The notes under the pieces are model-generated. The model searched no databases. It saw only the letters and a list, made by a program, of their open reading frames with translations, and was not told the DNA's origin. This document shows, in pieces, positions 29,283 to 38,359 of a stretch of 64,000 nt of DNA. The number at the start of each line of letters is the position of its first letter. Position 1 is the first letter of the stretch. A program made the translations under genes and the position numbers. This stretch comes from AP-15 sp963703855 (GTDB lineage Bacteria > Pseudomonadota > Alphaproteobacteria > ATCC43930 > CGMCC-115725). The DNA lies in the NCBI GenBank assembly GCA_963703855.1, contig CAVPFW010000022.1, positions 620,001 to 684,000 of the forward strand, written 5' to 3'.

Positions 29283-29990
29283 CTAATACCCCAGATACGA
29301 GCGGCGCACCGTTTCGTCCTTGGCGATCTCGCGCGCCGGACCGGCGATGACGATATGTCCGGTCTCGATCAGATAGGCCTCCTCGGCGAGGTCGAGCGCC
29401 AGGGCCGCATTCTGCTCGACGATCAGCATCGCGACCCGGCGCCGCTGATTGAGCCGCCGCAGGATGCCGAACAATTCCGCGACGAGCAGCGGAGCCAGGC
29501 CAAAGGACGGCTCGTCGAGCAGCATCAGCCGCGGGCGCAGCATCAGCGCGCGACCGACCGCCAGCATCTGCTGCTCGCCGCCGCTCAAGGTGCCGGCCTG
29601 CTGCCGCCGCCGCTCCCGAAGCCGGGGGAACTCGTCATAGACCTCCTCGATATCGGCGACGATCGCGGCGCGGTCGCGCCGGGTCATCGCGCCGAGCTGC
29701 AGATTCTCCTCCACCGTCATCCGGGTAAAGGTGCCGCGCCCTTCGGGCACATGGGCGATCCCCAGGCGCACGATGTCCTCGGTGGCGCGGCCGGCGATCG
29801 GCTTGCCGTCGAACCGGATCTCGCCGGTCATCCGCACCATCCCGCACAAGGCGCGCAACGTCGTCGTCTTGCCGGCGCCATTGGCCCCGAGCAAGGTGAC
29901 GATGCCACCCTCGGCGAGCGCGAAGTCGAGCCCGTGCAATGCCTGGCTTTGCCCGTAAAACGCGCACAGCCCGCGGACCTCGAGCATCAT
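29283..29990 (-). CDS. livF: Branched-chain amino-acid type ABC transporter ATPase LivF (235 aa)
   Basis: One of the two ATPases of the importer. Walker A GANGAGKTTTLRAL is at about 35-48, the Q-loop region and AHVPEGRGTFTRMTVEENL follow, then the signature LSGGEQQMLAVGRAL and Walker B LMLLDEPSFGLAP. The frame is intact. The C-terminal YLGY is typical of LivF. livG lies 166 bp upstream, with a palindromic repeat in between. Confidence 0.94.
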   Translation of the reverse strand: MMLEVRGLCAFYGQSQALHGLDFALAEGGIVTLLGANGAGKTTTLRALCGMVRMTGEIRFDGKPIAGRATEDIVRLGIAHVPEGRGTFTRMTVEENLQLGAMTRRDRAAIVADIEEVYDEFPRLRERRRQQAGTLSGGEQQMLAVGRALMLRPRLMLLDEPSFGLAPLLVAELFGILRRLNQRRRVAMLIVEQNAALALDLAEEAYLIETGHIVIAGPAREIAKDETVRRSYLGY

Positions 29991-30036
29991 CGGCCGGCTT
30001 TCGGCGGCCGTTGGTTCACGGGAAAAGTCCTATTTT

Positions 30037-30120
30037 CGTCATCACCGGGCTCGGTCCGGAGATCCACGCCTTTTCCCGCAGCAAGCCGTGGATGGCCGTG
30101 TCGAGCACGGCCATGACGAC
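30037..30120. repeat. Palindromic intergenic repeat, family B (copy 1)
   Basis: CGTCATCACCGGGCTCGGTC...ATCCACGCC is followed after a short spacer by an inverted copy, CCGTGGATGGCCGTG...GGCCATGACGAC. The element lies between livG and livF. A related element with CGTCAT, CCGGGCATCCACGCC and GTCATGG blocks lies at 41634-41851. Read in frame, the copies give low-complexity HGRARHGHPRL-type peptides that are easily mistaken for protein. Confidence 0.65.
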
Positions 30121-30156
30121 TCTGTGGAGTCCCGGCGTCATTTGGCCCATCCCCTG

Positions 30157-30955
30157 TCAGGCCGCGGCTTCTTTGGGGTTGCCGAGATAGGCTCGGATCA
30201 CCGCTTCGTTCTGCTGCACCGCGGCCGGCGTTCCCTCGGCGATTTTGCGGCCGAAATCGAGGGCTACGACCTTGTCGGACACCGACATGACCAGGTTCAT
30301 GTGGTGCTCGACCAGCAGGATCGTGACCCGCTCGCTCGTCGCGCAGCCGCCGGATCAGCGCGCCGAGCTCGGCGACCTCCTCGTGGTTGAGCCCGCCGGC
30401 CGGCTCGTCGAGCAGCAGCAGCTTGGGCCGCGCTGCGAGCGCGCGCGCCAGTTCGACCCGCTTGCGGGTGCCGAGCGGCAGGCCTTCGGGCAGTTCGTGC
30501 GCGACGGCGCGCAGCTCGAGCAGGTCGAGGAGCCGCCACGCGGTCTCCTCGAGCGCCCGCTCCTGGCGCCGCACCCACGGCAGATGCAGGGTGTCGCTGA
30601 CGAAGTCGCTGCGGCTGCGCGAATGCCCGCCGATCCGCACATTGTCGAGCACCGACTGGCGCTGGAACAGGGCGAGGTTCTGAAAGGTGCGGCAAATGCC
30701 GAGGTCGGCGATGCGATGGGCCGGCCGGCCGAGCAGCGAGCGGCCCGCGAACCGGATATCGCCGCTGATCGGCGTGTAAAGGCGGCTCAAGCAATTGAAC
30801 AGGGTCGTCTTGCCCGCCCCATTGGGCCCGATCAGCCCGAGGATCTGACCCTCATCGAGATCGAACGACACGCCGTCGAGCGCGACGATGCCGCCGAACC
30901 GTACCACGACCTCGCTGACCTCGAGCAGCTTGGCCCCGGCCGTGCGATCAGTCAT
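30157..30955 (-). CDS. livG: Branched-chain amino-acid type ABC transporter ATPase LivG, frameshifted
   Basis: The second ATPase of the importer. From the ATG at 30955: Walker A GPNGAGKTTLFNCL, the LivG-specific ICRTFQNLALFQRQSVLDNV, signature region LPLGTRKRVELARAL and Walker B LLLLDEPAGGLNHEE. Near 30330 the frame slips; in the next frame the expected ending appears, VTILLVEHHMNLVMSVSDKV, FGRKIAEGTPAAVQ and AYLGNPKEAAA, stopping at 30157-30159. Without the correction the frame would run through the intergenic repeat to about 29987 and lose the H-loop. I treat this as a probable sequence error. Confidence 0.88.
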
Positions 30956-31190
30956 CGGCGTGGGAGGAAGAGGCGGGCGGCCCTGCCCGACATGCACCGG
31001 ACACCGTGCACGCCCCGATGCCTCCCGTTCAGACAAGTTTCGCTCCCGGCGAACCTGCCGAACCATCGCCGTTGCGTCAAGCCGGCAAAGCTGCCGCTGT
31101 TGTTCTCGGAAGTCGCCGGCGACGTGGGCGGTGTTCAACTCAGGTGCGCGGCCACATATTATGTGCGAACCAGCGGTTGACGCATAAGGC
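30956..31190. other. Intergenic region upstream of livG
   Basis: About 235 bases between livG and the DUF6883-like remnant. This is where the promoter of the liv operon should lie. An in-frame upstream extension of livG (starting about 31190) is arginine-rich and not protein-like. No operator that I can name. Confidence 0.3.
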
Positions 31191-31706
31191 ATGATTTCGA
31201 ATGGGCGCGGCGGGGATCGGGAAGGGCTACCTGACGGCTATCTCGCCGTCGTCGACGCGCAAAAGGTCACTTCCTATCTACTCTCCAGCAATCATCCAGC
31301 GGGGCGCGCAAAAGCCACCTTCTTCCGCCGCTTCGGCTTTCGCTTGAGATCGTGGCGGCGGTTGCGCGATGCGCCCTGGTCGACCACGCACATGCGGCAG
31401 AAATCATTACGGTTACGGAGACTGAATTTGGCAGGAAGTTTATTCTGGAAGGACGGCTAGCTTCGCCGGATTATTCCACACGCCCTGGTTCTGGCGAATG
31501 CCACCCACAACGCTCATACCAATAGCTGGCGGTTCATGCTGCGGGACGAGGTATGGTCGTGGCGGGGAGTAGAGGATGCTACCCTTGCTCTGCAGACCGC
31601 GGCCGGACTCCAATCCGCCACTAACCCCAAAGGGATCACGATCAACGATAACAAGGGTTCAAACGGCTGGCTGTCGTTGTTCAAGCGGGTTTGGCGTGCG
31701 ACTTAG
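31191..31706 (+). pseudogene. DUF6883-like gene remnant plus a second coding fragment, multiply frameshifted
   Basis: The first part reads LAVVDAQKVTSYLLSSNHPA then GRAKATFFRRFGFRLRSWRR. With one base restored near 31372 it continues RDALVDHAHAAEIITVTETE and FGRKFILEGRLASPD. The pattern LL...HP.GR.KA.FF...GF...W..L..AL..HA is that of DUF6883, a small domain often found near toxin-antitoxin or mobile loci. From 31482 another frame reads ALVLANATHNAHTNSWRFML and then GITINDNKGSNGWLSLFKRV to a TAG at 31704-31706, a protein-like piece I do not recognise. Composition is lower in GC than the neighbours, suggesting acquired and decaying DNA. Confidence 0.45.
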
Positions 31707-31757
31707 TAGCAAGTCCCACATCCCCGCCGGGTGGCCGCGCGTGTGGGCGGTCGTGCT

Positions 31758-33203
31758 CTACCCCGCCAGCTTCTTCTTCAGCAGCTCGTTGACGAGGGCG
31801 GGGTTGGCCTTGCCTTGGGTGGCGCGCATGACTTGGCCGACGAAGAAGCCGTAGAGCTTGTCGCGGCCGGCGCGGTATTCGGCGAGCTTGTCGGGCTGGG
31901 CAGCGAGCACTGCGTCGATCGCCGCGGCGATGGCGCCCGCGTCGGTCACCTGGCGCAGGCCTTTGGCCTCGACGATCGCGGCGGGGTCGGCGCCGGTGGC
32001 GATCATCTCAGCGAAGATATCTTTCGCCAGCCGGCCGGAGATCGTGCCGTCGGCGATCAGGTCGAGCAGCATGCCGAGCTGCGCGGGCGACACCGGGGAT
32101 TGCTCGATGTCGAGCCCGAGCCGGTGCAGCGCGCCGAACAGGTCGCCGGTGACCCAGTTTGCCGCCGCCTTCGGATCGCGCCCCCCGGCGACCCGCTCGA
32201 AGAACGCGGCCGCAGCCTGCTCGGCGACCAGCACCCCCGCATCCTCGAGCGACAGGCCAAGCTCGGACACGAACCGCGCCTTTTTCGCGTCCGGCAGTTC
32301 CGGCAGCTGCGCGCGCAGCCCGTCGACCCAGGCCGGATCGAGCACCAATGGCAGCAGATCGGGGTCTGGGAAATAGCGGTAGTCGTGCGCCTCCTCCTTC
32401 GAGCGCATCGGCCGGGTGATGCCGCGCCCGACGTCGTAGAGCCGGGTCTGCTGCGCGACCCTGCCGCCTTCCTCGATCAACTCGACCTGGCGCCGCGCCT
32501 CGTACTCGATCGCCTGCATGACATAGCGCACCGAGTTGACGTTTTTGATCTCGCAGCGGATGCCGTAGGGCTCGCCCGGATGGCGCACCGAGACGTTGGC
32601 GTCGCAGCGCATCGACCCCTCGTCCATGTTGCCGTCGCAGGTTCCGAGATAGCGCAGGATCGAGCGCAGTTTGCGCAGATAGATCCCGGCCTCCTCGGCG
32701 CTCCTCAGATCGGGTTCGGAGACGATCTCCATCAGCCCGACGCCGGCCCGATTCAGATCGACATAGGTCAGGCTCGGATGCTGATCGTGCAGACTCTTGC
32801 CGGCATCCTGCTCGAGATGGAGTCGGGTGATGCCGATCTCGCGCACGGTGCCGTCGGGCATGTCGAGCACGACCCGGCCGTCCCCCACCACCGGCTGCAG
32901 ATATTGCGAGATCTGGTAGCCGGCCGGCAGGTCCGGGTAAAAATAGTTCTTGCGGTCGAAGACGCTCCGCAAATTGATCTGTGCGTCTAGGCCGAGCCCG
33001 GTCTTGACCGCCTGCTCGACGCAAACGCGGTTGATGACCGGCAGCATGCCGGGGAAGGCGGCATCGACCGGCGAGACCTGGCTATTAGGCTCAGCCCCGA
33101 ACTCAGTCGCCGCCCCCGAAAACAATTTCGCCTTCGAGACGATTTGGGCATGGACCTCGAGCCCGATCACCGTTTCCCACTTGCCGGTGCGGCCCTCGAT
33201 CAT
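31758..33203 (-). CDS. gatB: Asp-tRNA(Asn)/Glu-tRNA(Gln) amidotransferase subunit B (481 aa)
   Basis: GatB is the kinase/tRNA-binding subunit of the GatCAB complex that converts mischarged Glu-tRNA-Gln (and Asp-tRNA-Asn) to the correct amide. It starts WETVIGLEVHAQIVSKAKLFSG and has GMLPVINRVCVEQAVKTGLGL, the KNYFYPDLPAGYQISQ motif and DVNRAG-like YVDLNRAGVGLMEIVSEPDL. The C-terminal YqeY-like tail domain ends GKANPALVNELLKKKL. The frame is intact and of normal length. It is the last gene of the gatC-gatA-gatB set, with a repeat between gatA and gatB. Confidence 0.97.
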   Translation of the reverse strand: MIEGRTGKWETVIGLEVHAQIVSKAKLFSGAATEFGAEPNSQVSPVDAAFPGMLPVINRVCVEQAVKTGLGLDAQINLRSVFDRKNYFYPDLPAGYQISQYLQPVVGDGRVVLDMPDGTVREIGITRLHLEQDAGKSLHDQHPSLTYVDLNRAGVGLMEIVSEPDLRSAEEAGIYLRKLRSILRYLGTCDGNMDEGSMRCDANVSVRHPGEPYGIRCEIKNVNSVRYVMQAIEYEARRQVELIEEGGRVAQQTRLYDVGRGITRPMRSKEEAHDYRYFPDPDLLPLVLDPAWVDGLRAQLPELPDAKKARFVSELGLSLEDAGVLVAEQAAAAFFERVAGGRDPKAAANWVTGDLFGALHRLGLDIEQSPVSPAQLGMLLDLIADGTISGRLAKDIFAEMIATGADPAAIVEAKGLRQVTDAGAIAAAIDAVLAAQPDKLAEYRAGRDKLYGFFVGQVMRATQGKANPALVNELLKKKLAG

Positions 33204-33250
33204 TGCCGATCTCCCAATGAGAATCCCCTCGGAGCCATACGCGTATAGTT

Positions 33251-33363
33251 GCCCTCTCCGCCCTTCAGGGGGGAGAGGGAGGGACCCCGCCCGAAGGGCT
33301 GGAATAATGGCGCGGGAGTCCGGAACGTGTGCGCGGCCTGACCCGAGGACGGGGGAGAGGGTG
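33251..33363. repeat. Palindromic intergenic repeat, family A (copy 3)
   Basis: CCCTCTCCGCCC-TTCA-GGGGGGAGAGGG forms a near-perfect hairpin, followed by further GC-rich spacer and a final GGGGGAGAGGGTG. It lies in the gatA-gatB gap. The arms match family A. Confidence 0.7.
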
Positions 33364-33374
33364 AAAAGCGCAAG

Positions 33375-34878
33375 TCATCGTCCGCCTCCCGCGATAAAGC
33401 CCGGCAGCTGCCGGAATTGCGCGGCGCTTTCGAGCACCTCGGCGACCCGCAGCACCGTCTCTTCGTCAAAGGCGCGGCCGATGATCTGCAGGCCGAGCGG
33501 CAGCCCGTCGGCGGAAAGCCCGGCCGGCACCGCGATCGCTGGCAATCCAGCGAGGTTTGCTGGCACTGTGAACACGTCGTTCAAATACATCTCTATCGGG
33601 TCGTCGCTCTTTTCACCGATGGCAAACGCGGCCGAGGGCGCGGTGGGTGCCAGGATGCAGTCGACCCGCTCTAACGCATTCGCAAAGTCGGCGGCGATCA
33701 GGGCCCGCACCCGCTGCGCCTTAAGGTAATAGGCGTCGTAATACCCAGCTGACAGTACATATGTGCCGATCAGCACGCGGCGGCGGACCTCGGCGCCAAA
33801 CCCGGCGGCACGGGTCAATTCGTACATCTCGTCGAGGCTGCCGCCATTGACGCGCAGCCCGAAACGCACCCCGTCATAGCGCGCGAGGTTCGACGAGGCT
33901 TCTGCGGGCGCGATGATGTAATAGGTCGGCAATGCGTATTTTGTGTGCGGCAGGCTGATCTCGACGGGTTCGGCCCCAGCCGCGCGCAGCCACTCGACGC
34001 CCTGCTGCCACAATGCCTCGATCTCGCCCGGCATGTCGTCGGCGCGATATTCGCGCGGGACGCCGATGCGCAGACCGCGGATATCGCCGGTCAATGCCGC
34101 TTCGTAATCCGGCACCGGCAACGGCGCCGAGGTCGAATCGCGCGGGTCGTGCCCGGCCATCGCAGCGCAGCATGATCGCAGCGTCGCGCACCGTGCGGGT
34201 CATCGGCCCCGGGTGGTCGAGCGAGGAGGCGTAGGCGACCACCCCCCAGCGCGAGCAGCGGCCATAGGTCGGCTTCAGCCCGACGATGCCGCAAAAGCTC
34301 GCCGGCTGGCGGATCGAGCCGCCGGTATCGGTGCCGATCGCGGCCAATGCCGCGCACGCCGCGACCGCCGCCGCCGAGCCGCCCGACGACCCGCCCGGCA
34401 CCAGCGGCCGGTTGTCTCCCAAATGGCGCTCAAACCGCCGCCGCCACGGGTTCTCGACCGGGCCGTAAAAGCTGGTCGTATTCGACGAGCCCATCGCGAA
34501 CTCGTCGAGATTGGTCTTGCCGAGCATGACCGCCCCGGCCTGCCACAGCTTCTCGGTCACGGTCGACTCATAGGGCGGGCGAAACCCGTCGAGGATGTGC
34601 GAACCCGCGGTCGTCAGCACGCCCTTGGTGCAATAGAGATCCTTGACCGCGATCGGAATGCCGTCGAGCGGCCGCGCCGCGCCGCGCGCCAGGCGCTGGT
34701 CGGCGGCCTCGGCCATGACCAATGCCTGCTCCGGCGTCTCGGTGATGAAGGCGTTCAGCGCCCGGGCTGCCTCGACCGCGGCGATATGGCTTTCGGTCAA
34801 TTCGCGCGCGGTGAATGCCTTGCGAGCGAGCCCGTCGCGCGCCTCGGCGAGGGTCAGCGCGGTCAAGGATGGACTCAC
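33375..34878 (-). CDS. gatA: Asp-tRNA(Asn)/Glu-tRNA(Gln) amidotransferase subunit A, frameshifted
   Basis: GatA is the amidase-signature subunit that releases ammonia from glutamine. The first frame carries the catalytic Lys region GIPIAVKDLYCTKGVLTTAG and the Ser-rich core PGGSSGGSAAAVAACAALA, then TDTGGSIRQPASFCG with the Ser-cisSer-Lys triad complete. Near 34163 the frame breaks; the other frame continues MAGHDPRDSTSAPLPVPDYE to the end (RQLPGFIAGGGR) at 33375. One base corrects it. GatA is normally essential in bacteria that lack Gln- or Asn-tRNA synthetase, so a true break would be surprising; I infer an error. The start overlaps the gatC stop. Confidence 0.9.
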
Positions 34879-35177
34879 TCGACCACCTTGGGCACGACGA
34901 AAAAGCCCCTGCTAGTCCCACTAGACACCGTGCGCGGAGCGTTGCCGAGGATCGCCTCGCGGCAATCGCCGTCGGTCACCTGGTCCTCGCGCATCGGCAG
35001 GGTCATCGCCGCGACGCTCGCCATCGGCGCCACGCCCGTCGTGTCGACCTCGTTCAACTGCTCCACCCAGGTCAGAATTTGCGACAGCTCACCGGCGAGC
35101 GGCTCGAGCTCGGCTTCGGAAAGCCTGATCCGCGCCAGGGCGGCGATATGCGCCACGGCGGCCTTGTCCAACGCCAT
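34875..35177 (-). CDS. gatC: Asp-tRNA(Asn)/Glu-tRNA(Gln) amidotransferase subunit C (100 aa)
   Basis: The small stabilising subunit that wraps around GatA and GatB. It starts MALDKAAVAHIAALARIRLS and has ELSQILTWVEQLNEVDTTGV and the MREDQVTDGD segment, the usual GatC pattern, ending with FFVVPKVVE. It is the first gene of the operon, overlapping gatA by ATGA, and is divergent from ruvX with 58 bp between them, which must contain both promoters. Confidence 0.96.
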   Translation of the reverse strand: MALDKAAVAHIAALARIRLSEAELEPLAGELSQILTWVEQLNEVDTTGVAPMASVAAMTLPMREDQVTDGDCREAILGNAPRTVSSGTSRGFFVVPKVVE

Positions 35178-35235
35178 GTTTTGATCGCCTCCGGAAGCCC
35201 GCGCCCAGCACCCGTAAAATAAGGTATCCTCGCCC

Positions 35236-35769
35236 ATGATTCTAGCCGAGCCAGCAGCGCTGCGGGAGGCCGTGCCGGCCGGCGCCCGGCTGATCGGCCT
35301 CGATGTCGGCACCAAGACGATCGGCCTCGCCCTGTCGGACACGCGCCGGATCATCGCCACCCCGCTCGAAACCATCCGGCGGCGGCGCTTTCGCGAGGAC
35401 ATGGCGCGGCTCTTCGCGCTGGTCGACAGCCATGGCGTCGGCGGGCTCGTGATCGGCCTGCCGCTGACCTTGGGCGGCGGCGACGGGCCGCGCACCCAGT
35501 CGGTGCGCCAGTTCGCCCGCAACCTCGTGGCTCTGCGCGATCTGCCGGTGGCATTGTGGGACGAGCGGCTTTCCACCGCCGCCGTCACCCGCGAGATGAT
35601 CGCCGCCGACCTGACCCGAAAGCGCCGCGCCGAGATCGTCGACCGGGTCGCCGCCGCCTATATCCTGCAGGGTTTTCTCGATTTTCTCGGCCGGAGCGGC
35701 CTGAGAGATCGTCAGGATGTCGGGGGAAGGGTCGGCGACCACGGACCGGCGGGAGCTTCGGGTGTTTGA
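35236..35769 (+). CDS. ruvX: RuvX/YqgF family putative Holliday junction resolvase / pre-16S rRNA nuclease (177 aa)
   Basis: RNase H-fold protein. The nuclease motifs are GLDVGTKTIGLALSD, VIGLPLTLGGGDGPRTQSV and LWDERLSTAAVTREMI, with a late DRVAAAYILQGFLD holding the last conserved Asp. The family processes the 5-prime end of 16S rRNA and has been proposed as a Holliday-junction resolvase. The final ~25 residues are not conserved and overlap the convergent SPFH gene by 58 bp. Confidence 0.93.
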   Translation: MILAEPAALREAVPAGARLIGLDVGTKTIGLALSDTRRIIATPLETIRRRRFREDMARLFALVDSHGVGGLVIGLPLTLGGGDGPRTQSVRQFARNLVALRDLPVALWDERLSTAAVTREMIAADLTRKRRAEIVDRVAAAYILQGFLDFLGRSGLRDRQDVGGRVGDHGPAGASGV

Positions 35770-36626
35770 TCCGGGGCGCCGGGCGCAGCTTTGGCCAGCG
35801 CGGCGAGGCCGGCGATGCCGCCGAGGTTCATGCTGTCGACGGCGCTGCTCGGCACGATGATCGTGCTGCCGCGCTCCTTGACGCTTTCGTAAAGCATGTT
35901 CATGCCGCGCAGATGGAGCGCGACCGGGTTCTCGGCGTAGGTCCGCGCCGCTTCGACAAAACTGTGCGCGATCTCCGCCTCGGCCGTGCCGAGAATGACG
36001 CGAGCCTGGCGCTCGCGCTCGGCCTGGGCCTGCCGGCTCATCGCGTCCTGCAGGGCAACCGGGATCTTGACATCGCGGATCTCGACCGATCTGACGTCGA
36101 TCCCCCAATCGGCTGCCTTGGCATGGATCGTATTGCGCAGCTCCTGGTCCATCGCCTTGCGGTTCGACAGCAGCATGGCGAGATCGGCGGCGCCGATCAT
36201 CTCGCGCAGCGAGGTTTGCGCCGCCCAGGCGATCGCTTCGCCATAGTTGACGACTTCGAGCGCGGAGCGCTTCGCGTCGGTCACGGTCCAGAAGATGATC
36301 GCGTCGACATCGACCGGAACCGTGTCCTTGGTTAAGGTCCGCTCGGCGATAAACTGGGTCGTGCGCAGGCGCGTGTCGATGATTGCGGCGACGTTGTCGA
36401 GAATGGGGATGATCCAAAACAGGCCGGGCCCCCTGACCGCGAGGAACTTGCCGGCCCGCAACACCACTGCCTGCTGCCATTGCTGCGCCATCTTGAGCGC
36501 GGCGAACACGATCACCGCCAAGGCGATCAGCACCGCTCCGGGCACGATTCGCCCGACCGAAATCGCGAGCGCGCCGAGGCCGGCGAGCACGACGATGATC
36601 GCGAGGGAGATCGGGTTGGCGCTCAC
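35712..36626 (-). CDS. SPFH/band 7 (stomatin-like) membrane protein (304 aa)
   Basis: Two N-terminal hydrophobic segments (about 5-45) are followed by a band 7 domain: VVLRAGKFLAVRGPGLFWII, IIDTRLRTTQF, TLTKDTVPVDVDAIIFWTVTD, SLREMIGAADLAMLLSNRKA and GIDVRSVEIRDVKIPVALQD. The C-terminal part is a helical region rich in Ala and Glu, then a Pro-rich tail. Slipin-type SPFH proteins oligomerise on membranes and usually pair with an NfeD protein; none is seen nearby. Confidence 0.9.
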   Translation of the reverse strand: MSANPISLAIIVVLAGLGALAISVGRIVPGAVLIALAVIVFAALKMAQQWQQAVVLRAGKFLAVRGPGLFWIIPILDNVAAIIDTRLRTTQFIAERTLTKDTVPVDVDAIIFWTVTDAKRSALEVVNYGEAIAWAAQTSLREMIGAADLAMLLSNRKAMDQELRNTIHAKAADWGIDVRSVEIRDVKIPVALQDAMSRQAQAERERQARVILGTAEAEIAHSFVEAARTYAENPVALHLRGMNMLYESVKERGSTIIVPSSAVDSMNLGGIAGLAALAKAAPGAPDQTPEAPAGPWSPTLPPTS

Positions 36627-36638
36627 CGGCTCTCGGAC

Positions 36639-37036
36639 CTATACCCAGTTTTCGATCCGCAGACCCGGCCTTCGCTCGAACTCGCGAATATTGTTGGTCA
36701 CGACGATCAGGCCTTCGCTGCGGGCGTGTGCTCCGATCAGCATGTCATACGGGCCGGACGGCCGCCGGATACGTTCCAGTTCGGCTCGCACTTGCCCGTA
36801 ATGGATTGCGGCGTTGCTGGAAAACGGCAGTATTTCCAGCCGTGCGGCAAACTAGTCGACAGCTTGGCGATTGTGGGCGCGGCGGCCGGATTTCTCGGCA
36901 CCGTAGTGCAGTTCTCCAAGCGTAATGGCGGATATGCACAAGTGTTCCGCAAGCTGATCGAAGTTTCCCGTAACTCAGCTGGCCGATTCTTGATCACATA
37001 AATACAAATGTTCGTATCAAGCATATAATGCAGCAT
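36639..37036 (-). pseudogene. vapC: VapC-family PIN-domain toxin, broken by a frameshift and a nonsense codon
   Basis: The N-terminus is a PIN domain, MLHYMLDTNICIYVIKNRP, with the first catalytic Asp. Near 36962 one base is missing (ACTTCGAT for an expected ACTTTCGAT or similar), after which the next frame gives QLAEHLCISAITLGELHYGA. In that frame a TAG at 36852-36854 replaces what should be an acidic residue before FAARLEILPF. The rest is intact: AELERIRRPSGPYDMLIGAH then ARSEGLIVVTNNIREFER, to the TAG at 36639-36641. With two lesions the toxin is likely dead, leaving the antitoxin. Start overlaps the vapB stop as TGATG. Confidence 0.8.
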
Positions 37037-37269
37037 CAGAGAGGCTCGCGCTCCTCTGTCGGGGGCTGGGCGCGCTCGCTCATGAAGTCCTCGGAGACCG
37101 TCGGCCCGTTCAGAAAGAAGTCGTCCCACCGCCGGCCTACCGGCGTGAGCAGGCGGGCGCGACCAAGCTTGATGATCTCGACTTCGCGCACGCCTGCGGG
37201 AAACGCAACCGGTTTCGGCAGGCGCACGGCCTGACTGCGATCGGTGGTAAAAACGGTCGAGCGCGCCAT
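37036..37269 (-). CDS. vapB: VapB-type (AbrB/SpoVT fold) antitoxin (77 aa)
   Basis: The protein starts MARSTVFTTDRSQAVRLPKP and has the swapped-hairpin pattern VEIIKLGRARLLTPVGRRWDDFF of VapB/MazE antitoxins. The C-terminal tail would bind the toxin. These antitoxins bind their own promoter together with the toxin. The stop overlaps the vapC start, as expected for translational coupling. The promoter should lie in the 124 bp shared with the divergent pyrB gene. Confidence 0.9.
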   Translation of the reverse strand: MARSTVFTTDRSQAVRLPKPVAFPAGVREVEIIKLGRARLLTPVGRRWDDFFLNGPTVSEDFMSERAQPPTEEREPL

Positions 37270-37393
37270 GATCGGTCTCGCGAGATCCTGTGGGATATAC
37301 GTGGTACTGGGCTCCCTGGCCGCAAGTCGCAGGTTCGGTGATTTTCGGCCGAGCCTTGCCGCCCGGCGGACTTCTCCTTATAGTGCCGGGCTC

Positions 37394-38359
37394 ATGCAGG
37401 GAGCCGTTTGCGACACCGCGTTCCGGCACCGCCATCTCCTCGGCATCGAGGGCCTGTCGCCGGCGGAGATCGACCGGTTTCTCGATCTCGCCGACGGCTA
37501 TGTCGAGCTCAACCGACAGGCCGAAAAAAAGCGCACGCTGCTGCGCGGTCGTACGATAATCAACTGTTTTTTCGAGAACTCGACCCGCACCCGGACCTCG
37601 TTCGAGGTCGCCGGCAAGCGCCTCGGCGGCGACGTGATCAACATGGCCGTAACGGTCAGCTCGATGGTCAAGGGCGAGACCTTGATCGACACGGCGATGA
37701 CCTTGAACGCGATGCATCCCGACGTGCTGGTCGTGCGCCATCCCGAATCGGGCGCGGTGCAGCTGCTATCCGAAAAGGTCGATTGCGCCGTCATCAACGC
37801 CGGCGACGGCAGCCACGAGCACCCGACCCAGGCTCTGCTCGACGCATTGACGATCCGCCGGCGCAAGGGCCGGCTCGGCGACCTGACCGTGGCAATCTGC
37901 GGCGACATATTGCACAGCCGGGTGGCGCGCTCGAACATCGCGCTGCTGAACACAATGGGTGCCAGGGTCCGGGTGGTGGCGCCGCGCACCCTGCTGCCGG
38001 CCGCGATCGAGCGGCTCGGCGTCGAGGTGTTTCATGACATGGCCGCCGGGCTCGCCGATGTCGACATCGTGATGATGCTGCGGCTGCAGAGCGAGCGCAT
38101 GCATGGCTCGTTCGTGCCGTCGACCCGCGAATACTTCCACTTCTTCGGGCTCGACTACGACAAATTGCGCGCGGCCAAGCCCGACGCCTTGATCATGCAT
38201 CCGGGCCCGATGAACCGCGGCGTCGAGATCGGCAGCGAGATCGCCGACGACATCGACCGCAGCCTGATTCGCCATCAGGTCGAGATGGGTGTCGCCGTGC
38301 GCATGGCCTGCCTCGAGATCCTGACCCGCGATTTCGGCAACGGGCCGCCGCTGCCGTGA
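37394..38359 (+). CDS. pyrB: Aspartate carbamoyltransferase catalytic chain (321 aa)
   Basis: This enzyme makes carbamoyl-aspartate, the first committed step of pyrimidine synthesis. The carbamoyl-phosphate motif FFENSTRTRTSFEVAGKRLG is at about 56-75, with HPTQALLDALTIRR and the late MHPGPMNRGVEIGSEIADD. I chose the ATG at 37394 because the conserved N-terminus (HRHLLGIEGLSPAEIDRFLD) starts soon after; an in-frame upstream extension to 37244 is not conserved. No regulatory pyrI is present; the overlapping next gene encodes a dihydroorotase-like partner. Confidence 0.95.
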   Translation: MQGAVCDTAFRHRHLLGIEGLSPAEIDRFLDLADGYVELNRQAEKKRTLLRGRTIINCFFENSTRTRTSFEVAGKRLGGDVINMAVTVSSMVKGETLIDTAMTLNAMHPDVLVVRHPESGAVQLLSEKVDCAVINAGDGSHEHPTQALLDALTIRRRKGRLGDLTVAICGDILHSRVARSNIALLNTMGARVRVVAPRTLLPAAIERLGVEVFHDMAAGLADVDIVMMLRLQSERMHGSFVPSTREYFHFFGLDYDKLRAAKPDALIMHPGPMNRGVEIGSEIADDIDRSLIRHQVEMGVAVRMACLEILTRDFGNGPPLP

